A stretch of 64,000 bases of DNA. Source: CAKZLS01 sp963786305. GTDB taxonomy: Bacteria; Pseudomonadota; Alphaproteobacteria; Rhodospirillales; Defluviicoccaceae. The position numbers and the translations under genes are program-made. Under the pieces are notes generated by a model. The model was not told the origin of the DNA. It worked only from the letters and a program-made list of their open reading frames with translations, and ran no database searches. The stretch lies in contig CAWAYL010000013.1 of assembly GCA_963786305.1 (NCBI GenBank), positions 1-64,000 of the forward strand, in the 5' to 3' direction. Shown here in pieces: positions 55,232 through 64,000 of the stretch (within the stretch, counting starts at the first letter, position 1; each line of letters starts with the position of its first letter).

Positions 55232-57057
55232 CTATGCTCCCGCGGAGGCGGCCAACCGGGGTTGATCCATATGCGGCCCCGATCCGATCGGCTCGGCATG
55301 AAGAAGGCGGATCGAACCGTCCAGGTACTGGTTCTTGGCCGCCGCGCGGCTCAGTTTACCGGACGACGTGTAGACCAGCGAGCGCGCCGGAACGAGAATC
55401 ACTTCGCAGCGAACGCCGGCGGTCTTGTGGATGATCGCCGCGATGTCCTTGACCAGCGCCAACTGCTTGTCGGGGTCGTTCACGTAGCATTCGACGACGA
55501 CCACCACGCGCTCCTCGTCGTCGCCGTCCGTCACCGAAAATGCCGCCGCGCAACCGCTGCGGACGCCCGGAAGGGTCTCCACCGCCCATTCCAGATCCTG
55601 CGGCCAGATGTTTCGGCCGTTGCAGATGATCATGTCCTTGCGGCGTCCGGTAATCACGATCTCGCCATCGAGCAGATAGCCCATGTCGCCGGTATCGAGC
55701 CAGCCGTCGGCCAGGATGGCCGCCCGGGTCGCTTCGGCATTGCGGAAATAACCGTCCATCAGGCTCGGGCCCTTGATACAGACGCGCCCGATGGCCCGCT
55801 CCGCGAGAACCCGGTCCGCGTCGTCGCGGATCTCCACTTCGTAGCCCGGCATGAGCCCGGCCGCAGAGAACGAACGAACGAGCGGCCCCGGCGGATGCGG
55901 TGGATCCAGCGTCGCCGCGGGGAGCGAATGCGGGCGCGGGCACGGCTCTGCCGGTGCGCTCGTAAGCGTCCCGGTCGACCCGATCCACCCGGACTCCGGC
56001 GCCGATGTCCGTGAAACTCACGGCCAAGGTCGCCTCGGCCAAGCCGTAGCTGGGCAGGAACGCGGTTTTCCGAAACCCGCAACGGGCGAATGTGTCGGCG
56101 AACGCATCCAGCACGTCGGACCGCACCATCTCGCCGCCGATGCCGGCGATGCGCCAGCGCGAAAGGTCGAATTCGCCGCCGTTGCTCTTGGCCGCGCGCC
56201 GGACGCACAACTCGTAGCCGAAGGTGGGACTGAAGGAAATGGTCCCGCCATGATCCGACATGGTCTTCAGCCACGTTCGCGGCCGCAGGGCGAACGTGGA
56301 CGTGGCCAGATAGTCGATGGAAACCTGGGACAGCATCGGCGCCAGACAGAAACCCACCAGGCCCATGTCATGGTAGAGCGGCAGCCACGACGTGGCGCGG
56401 TCTCCCGGCCGCAATCGCAGACCGTGCTGGCCGATCGCCCGTCCATTGCTGGTGATCGCCCGCTGGGTCACGAGAACGCCGCGCGGCTGGGTCGTGCTTC
56501 CGGACGAATACTGGAGATAGCACGCCTCGGTCTTGTCGAAGGGGCGCGGGTCGCCGCCCTTCGGGCTCATGGTTGTAGAAGTGATCCGGAGAGCCGATCA
56601 AACCGACTCCCAAGCCATCGGCGGCTTCGCGCAGCGTATGAAGGAGCTCGCTGGACGCCATGGCGGCCGAAAGGCCGGCCGCGGCAATCATCCCGCGAAG
56701 ACGAGTCACGTGAGACTCATGACCGCCGAGATTGATGCTCAGCGGCAACGGTACCGGGATCAGCCCGGCATACTGGCAGGCATAAAAGAAGACGACGAAA
56801 TCGGCCTTGGTTTCGGCGATCAAACCGAAGCGGCTGCCGCGCTTCAGGCCGCTGGCGCTCAGCCGGACGGCCAGTTCACGGGCCCGTTCGCGAATGTCCG
56901 CGTAGCTCAGAACCTCGGCGATCTGGCCTCGGGGCGAGAAAAAATTGCACCCGGTGACGCCTTTCGCGGCGTAGTCCAATCCGTCCGTGAGAGTCTCGAA
57001 ATCACCTATCCGAAACGCTAGATCTGCATTCGTGGTTGCAGTCAGCTGCACTATCAT
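55232..57057 (-). CDS. Fatty acyl-AMP ligase/acyl-ACP synthetase, two frameshifts
   Basis: About 608 residues from ATG 57057 (MIVQLTATTNADLAFRIGDF). Adenylating enzyme: YADIRERARELAVRLSASGL, GLIPVPLPLSINLGGHES, the P-loop YLQYSSGSTTQPRGVLVTQR, SWLPLYHDMGLVGFCLAPML, FLPSYGLAEATLAVSF (A5), and the C-part WLDTGDMGYLLDGEIVITGR with RKDMIICNGRNIWPQDLEW. The FAAL-type pattern fits loading of a fatty acid on the adjacent ACP via acyl-AMP. Shifts lie near 56565 and 55860. It is the first gene of the minus-strand sphingolipid operon. Confidence 0.88.
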
Positions 57058-57694
57058 CTCCTCCGCCCGCAAACCCAAGGTCCCGGATTACCGTTGACAA
57101 CCCCTTGTCCCTGGAAAAAATACCACAATTTTCGATGCATTCATCGCATCATCCCTCGTTGTCCCGAAAAATCCGCCAATTTCCCGCGATTTGCCGCTGC
57201 GGCGGACGCCGAGACAACCATACAATACGGGATATTCGCCCGCGCGTTGGTGAAAAAACCAAATCACCGTCGCTCGATTCAAAATTTTAATACGCAAGCA
57301 ACAACAAATCTAGAAACACAAAATAGCGAAACACGCGCACATGACCAATTCATCATACGAACAAGCACGCATTTGATAATAACTCTCAGCATCAATGGCT
57401 ACCAATCTTCGTGAAACCACTCAAATCAATCTTTGTTACGGTTTGTTACCTTGTGCCACTCTCTTTGTTACGGATTCAACGGCCTTGGCCCATGGTTTGC
57501 CTTTTCACGACATCCATCGGACCGGCACGCGCATGTGCCTGAGCGGCATGCGTCACGCCAGTCATGATCGGTCGCATAAAATATTACCATATGTAGTGGA
57601 CGACTGACACCCGAGCACTACAAACAGCGAGATCGGCGATTCTGTCAGGTTTATACCAACAAGCACTGATAGGAACCTATTGTGATCGTTGGTA
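57058..57694. other. AT-richer non-coding region upstream of the sphingolipid operon
   Basis: A 637-bp stretch with much lower GC than the surroundings (poorest at 57280-57480). No gene is supported; a 70-codon plus reading at 57395 has no motif. It should hold the promoter of the acyl-AMP ligase operon, and it ends in a palindromic element. Confidence 0.55.
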
Positions 57695-57695
57695 T
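57653..57695. repeat. Nested palindromic repeat at the EamA gene end
   Basis: Outer arms ataccaac (57653-57660) and gttggtat (57688-57695) enclose an inner palindrome atagg-aa-cctat (57669-57680). The core tgataggaacctattgtg closely matches the inverse of 9091-9108, which lies just beyond the lptE stop. Confidence 0.65.
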
Positions 57696-58624
57696 TACTT
57701 GGCAGCGGCGCGTTTGATTTCACTCAGACCGATGCCGCACAGGACCAAGGCCAGGGCGGCAAGGGCCGTCCATCGCGGCTGTTCGTCGAGTGCGATCATG
57801 CCCATCAGCACGGCCCACAGGGGGATGAGATAGTTGATCAGTGAGAGGAAGCTGGGACCGGCAAGGGCGATCAGCTTGAAATACACAACGGTCGCGAGCG
57901 CCGTCGAGACGACGCCGAGGATGGCGACCGAAGCGACGCTTTCCGCCGGGATCCGCGAGACCGACACGCCCGGGTCCATCAGCGCCACCGGTACCATGAT
58001 CAGGGATGCGGCGATGGCCACGCCGGTGGCGGCGACGAGGGCGTCGCCGTCGGGCCTGCGGCGGGCGATGATGGTGGCGACGGCGTAGCAGAGCGCCCCC
58101 GCGAGGACAGAAAGCTTGGAGACGAGGGCGTCGCCGGCGCCGGTCAGCGCCAGGACGGCCTCCGGGCCGACCAGAACAACGATACCGGCAAAACCGGTGA
58201 CGAAACCGGCGGCCCGGCCGATCGTCAGACGCTCCCCTTCCACGAACAGGTGCGCAAGCAGCAGCGTCGCCAGCGGCATTACCGCCATCAGAATCCCGGC
58301 GACCCCACTGTCGATACCGCGCTGTCCCCAACTGATCAGCCAGTACGGCAGGCCGTTCCCCATCACCGCCATGGCGACAAAAAACATCCAGTGCCGTCCC
58401 CATCCGGGCAGCCGCCTGCGAAGGACAAGCAGGGCAAACATCAAGATGCCGGCGGCGATGACCAGTCGCCCCGCCACCACGCTTGATGGCGAAAGAGCCG
58501 AGACCGCCATCTTGGTGAGCGCGAAGGAGCTTCCCCACATGACGACGAGCGATAGAAGCAAGATCCAGTGAAGCACCGGTCGACGGCCGAAGATCACCAA
58601 GCGCATCCTCTGTCGGAGGCGCAT
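57695..58624 (-). CDS. EamA/DMT-family membrane exporter
   Basis: 309 residues, or 303 if the second ATG (MRLVIFG) is used. Ten membrane helices in two EamA repeats. The first starts WILLLSLVVMWGSSFALTKM (the WGSSF signature) and ends FAGIVVLVGPEAVLALTG. The second runs LSVLAGALCYAVATIIARRR to YLIPLWAVLMGMIALDEQPR. DMT exporters move amino acids, nucleobases or drugs; the substrate cannot be predicted. It is intact. Confidence 0.92.
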   Translation of the reverse strand: MRLRQRMRLVIFGRRPVLHWILLLSLVVMWGSSFALTKMAVSALSPSSVVAGRLVIAAGILMFALLVLRRRLPGWGRHWMFFVAMAVMGNGLPYWLISWGQRGIDSGVAGILMAVMPLATLLLAHLFVEGERLTIGRAAGFVTGFAGIVVLVGPEAVLALTGAGDALVSKLSVLAGALCYAVATIIARRRPDGDALVAATGVAIAASLIMVPVALMDPGVSVSRIPAESVASVAILGVVSTALATVVYFKLIALAGPSFLSLINYLIPLWAVLMGMIALDEQPRWTALAALALVLCGIGLSEIKRAAAK

Positions 58625-58682
58625 CCTCTGCCGGCCGCCCCGGAACCGTCAGGGCATTGCCGCGGCACGGTCGCCCCCGCGA

Positions 58683-59348
58683 TTATCCGTTGACGAACGG
58701 ATTGGTTTTGCGCTCGTGGCCGAACGTGGACATCGGGCCGTGCCCGCAGATGAAGGCCACGTCGTCGCCGAGCGGCCAAAGCTGCTCGCGGATCGATCGG
58801 ATCAGTGTGTCGAAATCGCCCCGGGGGAAGTCGGTGCGGCCGATGGAGCCGGCGAACAGCACGTCGCCGACAAACGCGAGGCGTGACGGCGCGTGGCAAA
58901 AAACCACATGGCCGGGCGTGTGGCCGGGACAATAGTATACATCGAACACGAGGGTGCCGACGGTCACCTGATCGCCCGCCTCCAGCCATCGATCGGGCGT
59001 AAAGGGACGCGCCCCCGGAACTCCGAAGCTCCGGCCCTGTTCCACCATGCCGTCGATCCAGAACTTGTCCTCCCGATGCGGCCCCTCGATGGGCAGCCCC
59101 AGCTTGTCGACCAGGTCGGCGGTGCCGCCCGCGTGGTCCAGGTGCCCATGGGTCAGCATGATCTTTTCGAGCTGAACGCCATGCTCCTCGGCCGTTCCCA
59201 CGATCCGGTCGATATCGCCGCCGGGGTCGACCACCGCGCCCTTCATGGTTTCCTGGCACCAAACCACGGAGCAGTTCTGCACGAACGGCGTTACCGGAAC
59301 GATGGCACACTTCAGATTGGTTTGCGGTTCGGTATCGGTATCGGTCAC
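58683..59348 (-). CDS. MBL-fold metallohydrolase (glyoxalase II-like, YcbL type)
   Basis: 221 residues. The metal motif is MLTHGHLDHAGGTADL (HxHxDH). Further ligands are in YYCPGHTPGHVVFCH and LAFVGDVLFAGSIGRTDF, then FICGHGPMSTFGHERKTNPF. The tail GHERKTNPFV is typical of YcbL/GloB2-type hydrolases, which resemble glyoxalase II and cleave thioesters such as S-lactoylglutathione. The precise substrate is unknown. It lies 58 bp upstream of the EamA gene on the same strand. Confidence 0.92.
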   Translation of the reverse strand: MTDTDTEPQTNLKCAIVPVTPFVQNCSVVWCQETMKGAVVDPGGDIDRIVGTAEEHGVQLEKIMLTHGHLDHAGGTADLVDKLGLPIEGPHREDKFWIDGMVEQGRSFGVPGARPFTPDRWLEAGDQVTVGTLVFDVYYCPGHTPGHVVFCHAPSRLAFVGDVLFAGSIGRTDFPRGDFDTLIRSIREQLWPLGDDVAFICGHGPMSTFGHERKTNPFVNG

Positions 59349-59730
59349 GGCATGTTTCCTTGCTTCGATCGACGCGCGGCGGTCGGCAGTGCTCCCGGGC
59401 CGCTCGTCCGCCTCTGTGTCTCAGTTTTTGTCCGGCGGGGCAACCCCCGCACGACCGGCGCCGCCACGTGACCCATCCCGGAAACCACTGCATGTCTCGG
59501 CCGGCCCCCCAATTCCATCGTATCGGCCTGTTATGCTCCTCCCCGTTCGAAGGGCACGGCGAAAGATGGATCGAATGACCGCCAAACGGGGCTTGCCAGC
59601 GTTGGGCATTAGAACCGATACTGTAACGTTAACTAGGGCCGCGAGACGGGTTTGCGAGCGCGTCGTCGGGTGGACGGCGTCGCGGAGATGAGGTTGGAAA
59701 CCATCGGGGGTGTGACGTCGGGGAAAGCGC

Positions 59731-60310
59731 ATGTCCGAAACGAACGATGCATTGGCGGTCTACCTGGATGCATTGCGCCGCGCCGGCGCGTCTCGCGTCC
59801 ACGACCGTGGAGCCGACGCGCGGGAGGTTATCATGGCCACCGTGCGGTACATCGCGTCCGTCAGCGATCCCGCCGAGCATCTGGGAGCCCCGCTGTTGGA
59901 TCTCCTCGCGGAGGTCGATGCTTCCGCGGCCGGGGCGACGTCCTTTTGCGCCGCAACCGAACGAAGTTCCGAACCGGCCCACCCTGCGGGCCCGGGAACA
60001 GGCCTATCGCGCCCGTGCCGCCGCCGCCATGGACACGCTCATCAGCCGGGGCACCCTCAGGGCGCGGTCGGCCGAGATCGTTGCCCGCATGCTCAACAAG
60101 AGCGATCCGAACATCATGGCCGCGGACATCGCCGAGTGGCGCGACTCGCTGCGGGCGGAATGGCCGCGGGAGAGGCGCCCGGCGCCGGCGATGGTCACTT
60201 CCGAACTCGGCGTCGACGTATTCGAACAGGCGCTGCAACAACTCGAAAGTATGCCCGGCACCGAAGCGCCGGCCCTGCGACGGGCGCTGGAAGCCTGGTT
60301 GGCCCGGTAA
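59731..60310 (+). CDS. Hypothetical helical protein, one frameshift
   Basis: About 193 residues. The first frame gives ETNDALAVYLDALRRAGASR and EHLGAPLLDLLAEVDA. After a shift near 59940 a second frame gives PNRPTLRAREQAYRARAAAA, AEIVARMLNKSDPNIMAADI and VFEQALQQLESMPGTEAPAL up to TAA at 60308-60310. It is mostly alpha-helical and Ala/Arg-rich. No family is recognised. Coding is supported by composition and by both halves fitting one length. Confidence 0.5.
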
Positions 60311-60349
60311 CACCCGGCCTTTAAAACACGGCTCCAAGGGGGAAGCAAC

Positions 60350-60800
60350 ATGACGGCACTCCGTACCCTGATGGTCATGAGCGTCGCGGCTTTGGTCGCC
60401 GGCGGTTGCGTGACTTCGAATTTGGAGACGAAGGAAAGCGTGGAGCTGGTGGGCACAGCGTGGCTGGCCGAGGCCATCGGCGGCGACACCGTTGCCGTTG
60501 GCGTTGCCGATGGCGCGACGTCGACGCTCGGCTTCGTCGAGCCCGGCCAAGTCGCCGGGCGAGGCGGCTGCAACCGTTATTTCGGCGACGTGACCATCGA
60601 TGGACAATCCATAGAAGTTCGGCAAGCTTGGTTCGACCATGATGGCGTGTCCGCCGCCCGCCATGGAGCAGGAGAAACGCTTCATGGAGGCGCTCGGCGC
60701 GGCCAGGCGTTTCGAGCTCAAGGATGGAACGCTCACGCTCTTCGGCGACGGCGCGGATCCGCTCATCCGCTTCACGCAGTTGCAATCGGCGCCGGAATAG
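60350..60800 (+). CDS. META-domain lipoprotein (HslJ-like), one frameshift
   Basis: About 150 residues. Lipobox at LVAGGCVTSN, so it is a lipoprotein. The META fold reads LVGTAWLAEAIGG, VAGRGGCNRYFGDVTIDGQ, then after a shift near 60612 KLGSTMMACPPPAMEQEKRF and RRFELKDGTLTLFGDGADPL, stop 60798-60800. The GGCNRYFG and TMMACPPP.MEQE segments are the hallmark of META/HslJ proteins, a domain found in stress-related lipoproteins of unknown mechanism. Confidence 0.85.
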
Positions 60801-60968
60801 CCGGCCGATCCCCGGCACGACCGTTCGGCGCTGGATGGGCGACCGCCGGTCAACGCGCGCGCCTTGCGGCCTCCTCTGCCAAATTTCGTCAACATCCGCA
60901 AACTTTTCTAGGACACGACTCACATCGTAACCATGTATAAGAGCTAAAAACGCATACAGGGGTGGGAA

Positions 60969-62393
60969 ATGGAATTCATAGAAGGCATTTTTAGCGCGAT
61001 CGGCGACGTTACCTGGGGATGGGCTCTCATCCCCATCCTGGTCATCTTCGGCTTGTTTTTTACGATCGCGTCGAATTTCGTTCAGCTGCGGTTTTTCGGC
61101 CGCATGTTCGGGGTGCTGTTCGGCAAGCAGAAAGGGGCGGAAGGGCACATCAGCTCGCGCGAAGCGCTGTTCGTCAGCGTCGGCGGCCGGGTCGGCGGCG
61201 GCAACATCGCCGGCGTCGCCGTCGCCATTACACTGGGCGGTCCCGGCGCCGTCTTCTGGATGTGGGCGATCGCGCTCGTCGGCATGGCCACCAGCCTGTT
61301 CGAATGCACGCTGGCGCAGGTCTACAAGCGCACCGACCCGGATGAAGCCGGCACGTACCGCGGCGGCCCGGCCCAGTACATCATGCACGGTTTGGGACGG
61401 CACTATAAATGGCTGGCGGTCATCTACGCGATCTCGCTGATCGCGGCCTTCGCGCCTCGGCTTCAACGCCTTCCAGGGCAATACCGTGGCCGGCGCCGCG
61501 CAGGACAGCCTCGGCATCGGCAGGATCTGGACCGGCGGAGCGCTCGCCATCATAACCGGCTTCGTGGTTTACGGCGGCATCAAGCGCATCGCCAAGGTGG
61601 CCGATGTGGTGGTCCCCATCATGGCATTCGGTTACATCGCCATGGCTCTGCTGATCATCGTGTTCAATATCGCCGAAGTCCCGGCCATGCTCGCGATGAT
61701 CTTCAAGAACGCGTTCGGATTCGAGGAAGTCGTCGGCGGCGGCATGGGCGCGGCCATCGCGCAAGGTCTTCGTCGCGGACTGTTCTCCAATGAAGCAGGC
61801 CTCGGCAGCGCGCCGAACGTGGCCGCGACGGCCTATGTGCACCATCCCATCAGCCAGGGAATCGTCCAGTCGCTGTCGGTGTTCATCGACACCATCATCA
61901 TCTGCTCGTGCACCGCCTTCATCATTCTGTTGGGCACGTCTATGTGCCCGGCGCGGAAAACATCGACGGTGTCGTTTTGGTCCAGAATTCGCTGGATGCA
62001 CACGTCGGCGCATGGGCTGAGTACTTCCTGACGGTGGCCATCCTGCTTTTTGCCTTCAGCTCCATCATCTACAATTATTACCTGGGCGAGAACGCCCTCA
62101 CGGTATTTACGGAAAGCGCGCTATCTCGCCACATCCTGCGGATCGCCGTTATCGGCGTGGTATTCCTCGGGTCGTCGGCGCCGGGCGCCACGGCGGTGTT
62201 CTTCTTCTCCGACCCGATGATGGGCGTCCTGGCGGTGGTCAACCTGCTGGCGATCATCATGCTGTTTCCAGTAGGCATGCGGGTCCTCAAGGACTTTACG
62301 GAGCAGTTGAAGGAAGGCACCGATCCGCCGATATTCGATCCGCGGAAGTTCACGGATCTGGATATCGACCCCACCGCCTGGGACAAGAAATAA
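60969..62393 (+). CDS. Sodium:alanine/glycine symporter (AGCS family), two frameshifts
   Basis: About 474 residues. Start MEFIEGIFSAIGDVTWGWAL. Membrane segments and motifs: REALFVSVGGRVGGGNIAGV (AGCS signature GxGNIAGVA), MATSLFECTLAQVYKRTD, TYRGGPAQYIMHGLG, then after a shift near 61460 FNAFQGNTVAGAAQDSLGIG, LRRGLFSNEAGLGSAPNVAA, and after a shift near 61935 VYVPGAENIDGVVLVQNSLD, LFAFSSIIYNYYLGENALT. It takes up small neutral amino acids with Na+. It lies upstream of an asparaginase. Confidence 0.9.
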
Positions 62394-62524
62394 TCCTGGC
62401 AGGCGGGCCATCGGCGGCGCGGCGGTTACCCCGTGGCGTTGCCGGTGGCCGGCCCTGTTCGGCGGTGGGCCGGCTGACGCCGCGGATGGGCACGACGGGC
62501 CCGCCGTTCCCGGGGAGGGCTACG

Positions 62525-63581
62525 ATGACCGCGGGCACATGCATCTGCGTGATCTATACGGGCGGCACGCTCGGCATGGTGCGCTCGGCGCGCGGCTACG
62601 TACCGTCGAGCGGATCTCGCCGGCCTTCTGAAGGAGCGGATGCCGCAACTGCGGGCCGAGGGCATCCCGCGTTACGAGGTGGTCGAAACCGAGCGTCCCA
62701 TCGACAGCGCCAACGTGACGCCGGCGTTCTGGTACGACCTGGCGGCGCGCATCCGCGCCCTGGAGGCGCACTACGACGGCTTCGTCGTCATCCATGGCAC
62801 CGACACGCTGGCCTATAGCGCGTCGGCGCTGTCGTTTCTGTTGGCGGGCATGGCCAAGCCGGTGGTGCTGACCGGCTCGCAGATCCCTTTGGTGGAGATC
62901 CGCTCCGACGCTCATGCCAATCTGGAGTCCTCGCTCGTCGTGGCGGCGCGGGCGGTGACAACGGAAGTGGCGGTCGTCTTCGGCCGCCGCCTGCTGCGCG
63001 GCAACCGGACCATCAAGACCGACTCGACCGCGCTCGACGCGTTCAACTCGCCCAACTTCCCGCCCCTGGCCGATCTCGGCACCGATATCTGCTTTCGCGA
63101 CGGCGGCGAACCGCTGCCCGGGGTGCCGCCGTCGTGGGCCGGGCCCCTCGCCTACCGGTCCAGCAGCCTCGTCGTGCTGCCGCTGTTTCCCGGGATCGGC
63201 GCGGACATGGTCAAGGCCGCGCTGGGCGCCGGCGCGCGCGGACTGATCCTCGAGTGCTACGGCCGGGGCACCGCGCCCGACCGGAACGAACCGTTCATCC
63301 GGGCGCTGCGCGAAGCCATCGACGGTGGTGCCGTCATCGTCGCGGTCTCGCAGTGTCTCGAAGGCAACGTGGCGCTCGCGACCTACGCGGCGGGCTCGGC
63401 GCTGGCGGAGTGCGGCGTCGTCAGCGGCTTCGACCTGACCCGCGAGGCCGCCTTCACCAAGATGCACACCCTGTTCGCCCGCGGCCTGGCGCCGCCGGAG
63501 GTCGCCCACTGGATGCAGCGCAACCTCCGAGGCGAGCTCACGCCGGTCCCCGACATGGTGCCGCGCTCGGCGCCGGCCTGA
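62525..63581 (+). CDS. Type I L-asparaginase, one frameshift
   Basis: About 351 residues. N-terminal catalytic Thr in CVIYTGGTLGMVRSA. A shift near 62608 leads to DLAGLLKERMPQL in the next frame. The second site is FVVIHGTDTLAYSASALSFL (HGTDT). VVLTGSQIPLVEIRSDAHAN, FGRRLLRGNRTIKTDSTALD and AFNSPNFPPLAD follow. It hydrolyses asparagine to aspartate and ammonia. The lack of a signal peptide suggests the cytoplasmic type. It follows the AGCS symporter by 131 bp, so uptake and use of amino acids may be linked. Confidence 0.9.
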
Positions 63582-63603
63582 CGAAGCATCGTTGCATGGT
63601 CAT

Positions 63604-63640
63604 GAATTGCCCGCAGCATCGATGGCGCGGCGGGCAATTC
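63604..63640. terminator. Possible terminator between asparaginase and GST
   Basis: gaattgcccgc (63604-63614) and gcgggcaattc (63630-63640) form an 11-bp perfect inverted repeat with a 15-nt loop, 23 bp past the asparaginase stop. No T-run follows on either strand, so termination is uncertain. Confidence 0.4.
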
Positions 63641-63764
63641 TGGATAGCCGCGCTTCGCTCGCGAAGACGTGATGGCGGCGGAAAAGCCACTGCAGGGACA
63701 GGAGTATGTCGCGCCTGTCGGAATGTTGGACCCATCGATGCCGTTCACCGGGCGACAGAACCCC

Positions 63765-64000
63765 TCAGCCATACAGTCGCGCCTGCAGGCGGTGATAGTG
63801 ATCGGTCAGGTTGGGAAGCGCCAGGGCCGCCGTTTTCAGCGGGGAGTTGATCGGAGGGGCGACGGTCTCGGCGACGAAAGCGTGCGACCACAGGTCGAGC
63901 AAGGTCGGCCGGCTCGCCGCGAAGAAGTAGGGATCCCAACCGAGAAGGCCGCTCAACGCGCGCAGGTCCTCGTTGCCCAGCGCATAGATGTCCTCCCGGG
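63765..64000 (-). CDS. Glutathione S-transferase family protein, C-terminal part (runs off the window)
   Basis: The last ~78 codons are present. EDIYALGNEDLRALSGLLGW, DPYFFAASRPTLLDLWSHAF and PNLTDHYHRLQARLYG form the GST C-terminal helical domain, with RPTLLDLW in the position of the N-capping 'TxAD' segment. The N-terminal thioredoxin fold lies beyond 64000. This is a different GST class from the one at 1.7 kb. Family assignment from the C-domain alone is moderately certain. Confidence 0.65.
   Translation of the reverse strand, partial: REDIYALGNEDLRALSGLLGWDPYFFAASRPTLLDLWSHAFVAETVAPPINSPLKTAALALPNLTDHYHRLQARLYG

Noticed and set aside
57395..57607. 70-codon plus-strand reading in the AT-rich gap
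   Set aside because: No motif, no clear ribosome binding site, and the region is otherwise non-coding.

Overview
The window is GC-rich, gene-dense DNA from an alphaproteobacterium, most plausibly of the Rhodospirillales or a related order. This is inferred from gene content: a large NAD-dependent glutamate dehydrogenase, a GTP cyclohydrolase II with a decayed RibB-like N-terminus, a DUF3576 lipoprotein next to leuS-lptE, a dapC-ftsK-lolA operon, glnK-amtB, lptF-lptG and a Caulobacter/Sphingomonas-type sphingolipid cluster. No rRNA, CRISPR array or prophage is visible. One tRNA, tRNA-Gly(GCC), is present.

Layout. 0-4.3 kb: a broken glgX, a GST, a TPR protein and a broken SDR. 4.4-6.6 kb: an NfeD-slipin membrane pair. 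6.9-8.9 kb: a ParE-type toxin-antitoxin pair whose toxin 3' end is entered by an IS110-family (IS1111-like) element with 12-bp subterminal inverted repeats. 9.1-14.4 kb: lptE, leuS, a DUF3576 lipoprotein and a porin. 14.4-19.7 kb: a sulfotransferase, a PKHD-type dioxygenase and two TPR paralogues with different catalytic tails (GT9-like and sulfotransferase). 19.7-23 kb: an accessory patch with a diverged ~0.5 kb duplication, REP-like palindromes, a HigA remnant and a broken LEM-3-like GIY-YIG gene. 23-39.5 kb: housekeeping genes (GFA protein, thiE-like, PLPHP, ribA, a response regulator, lolA, ftsK, dapC, amtB, glnK, ubiH, DUF971, Trm112, a LON-domain protein, a YbbN-type thioredoxin, a YbaK-type deacylase, tRNA-Gly). 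39.6-47.4 kb: the giant NAD-GDH, an MFS transporter and purH. 48.2-57.1 kb: the most interesting locus, lptF-lptG-lipid kinase-TAM41-like nucleotidyltransferase on the plus strand, facing serine palmitoyltransferase, ACP, a CerR-like reductase and an acyl-AMP ligase on the minus strand. 57.7-64 kb: an EamA exporter, an MBL hydrolase, a META lipoprotein, an AGCS symporter, an asparaginase and the end of a GST.

The sphingolipid locus reads as one pathway. The acyl-AMP ligase would load a fatty acid on the dedicated ACP, the oxoamine synthase would condense it with serine, and the reductase would reduce a 3-keto group. The kinase and the TAM41-like enzyme would build an anionic or CDP-activated headgroup, and LptF/LptG would export it. 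Only the individual family assignments are read from sequence; the pathway is inference.

About twenty otherwise typical genes, including purH and NAD-GDH, are split by single-base frameshifts while their neighbours are intact. This looks more like sequence or assembly error than biology. Disrupted housekeeping genes are therefore annotated as single CDSs spanning the shifts, and 'pseudogene' is kept for clear remnants.
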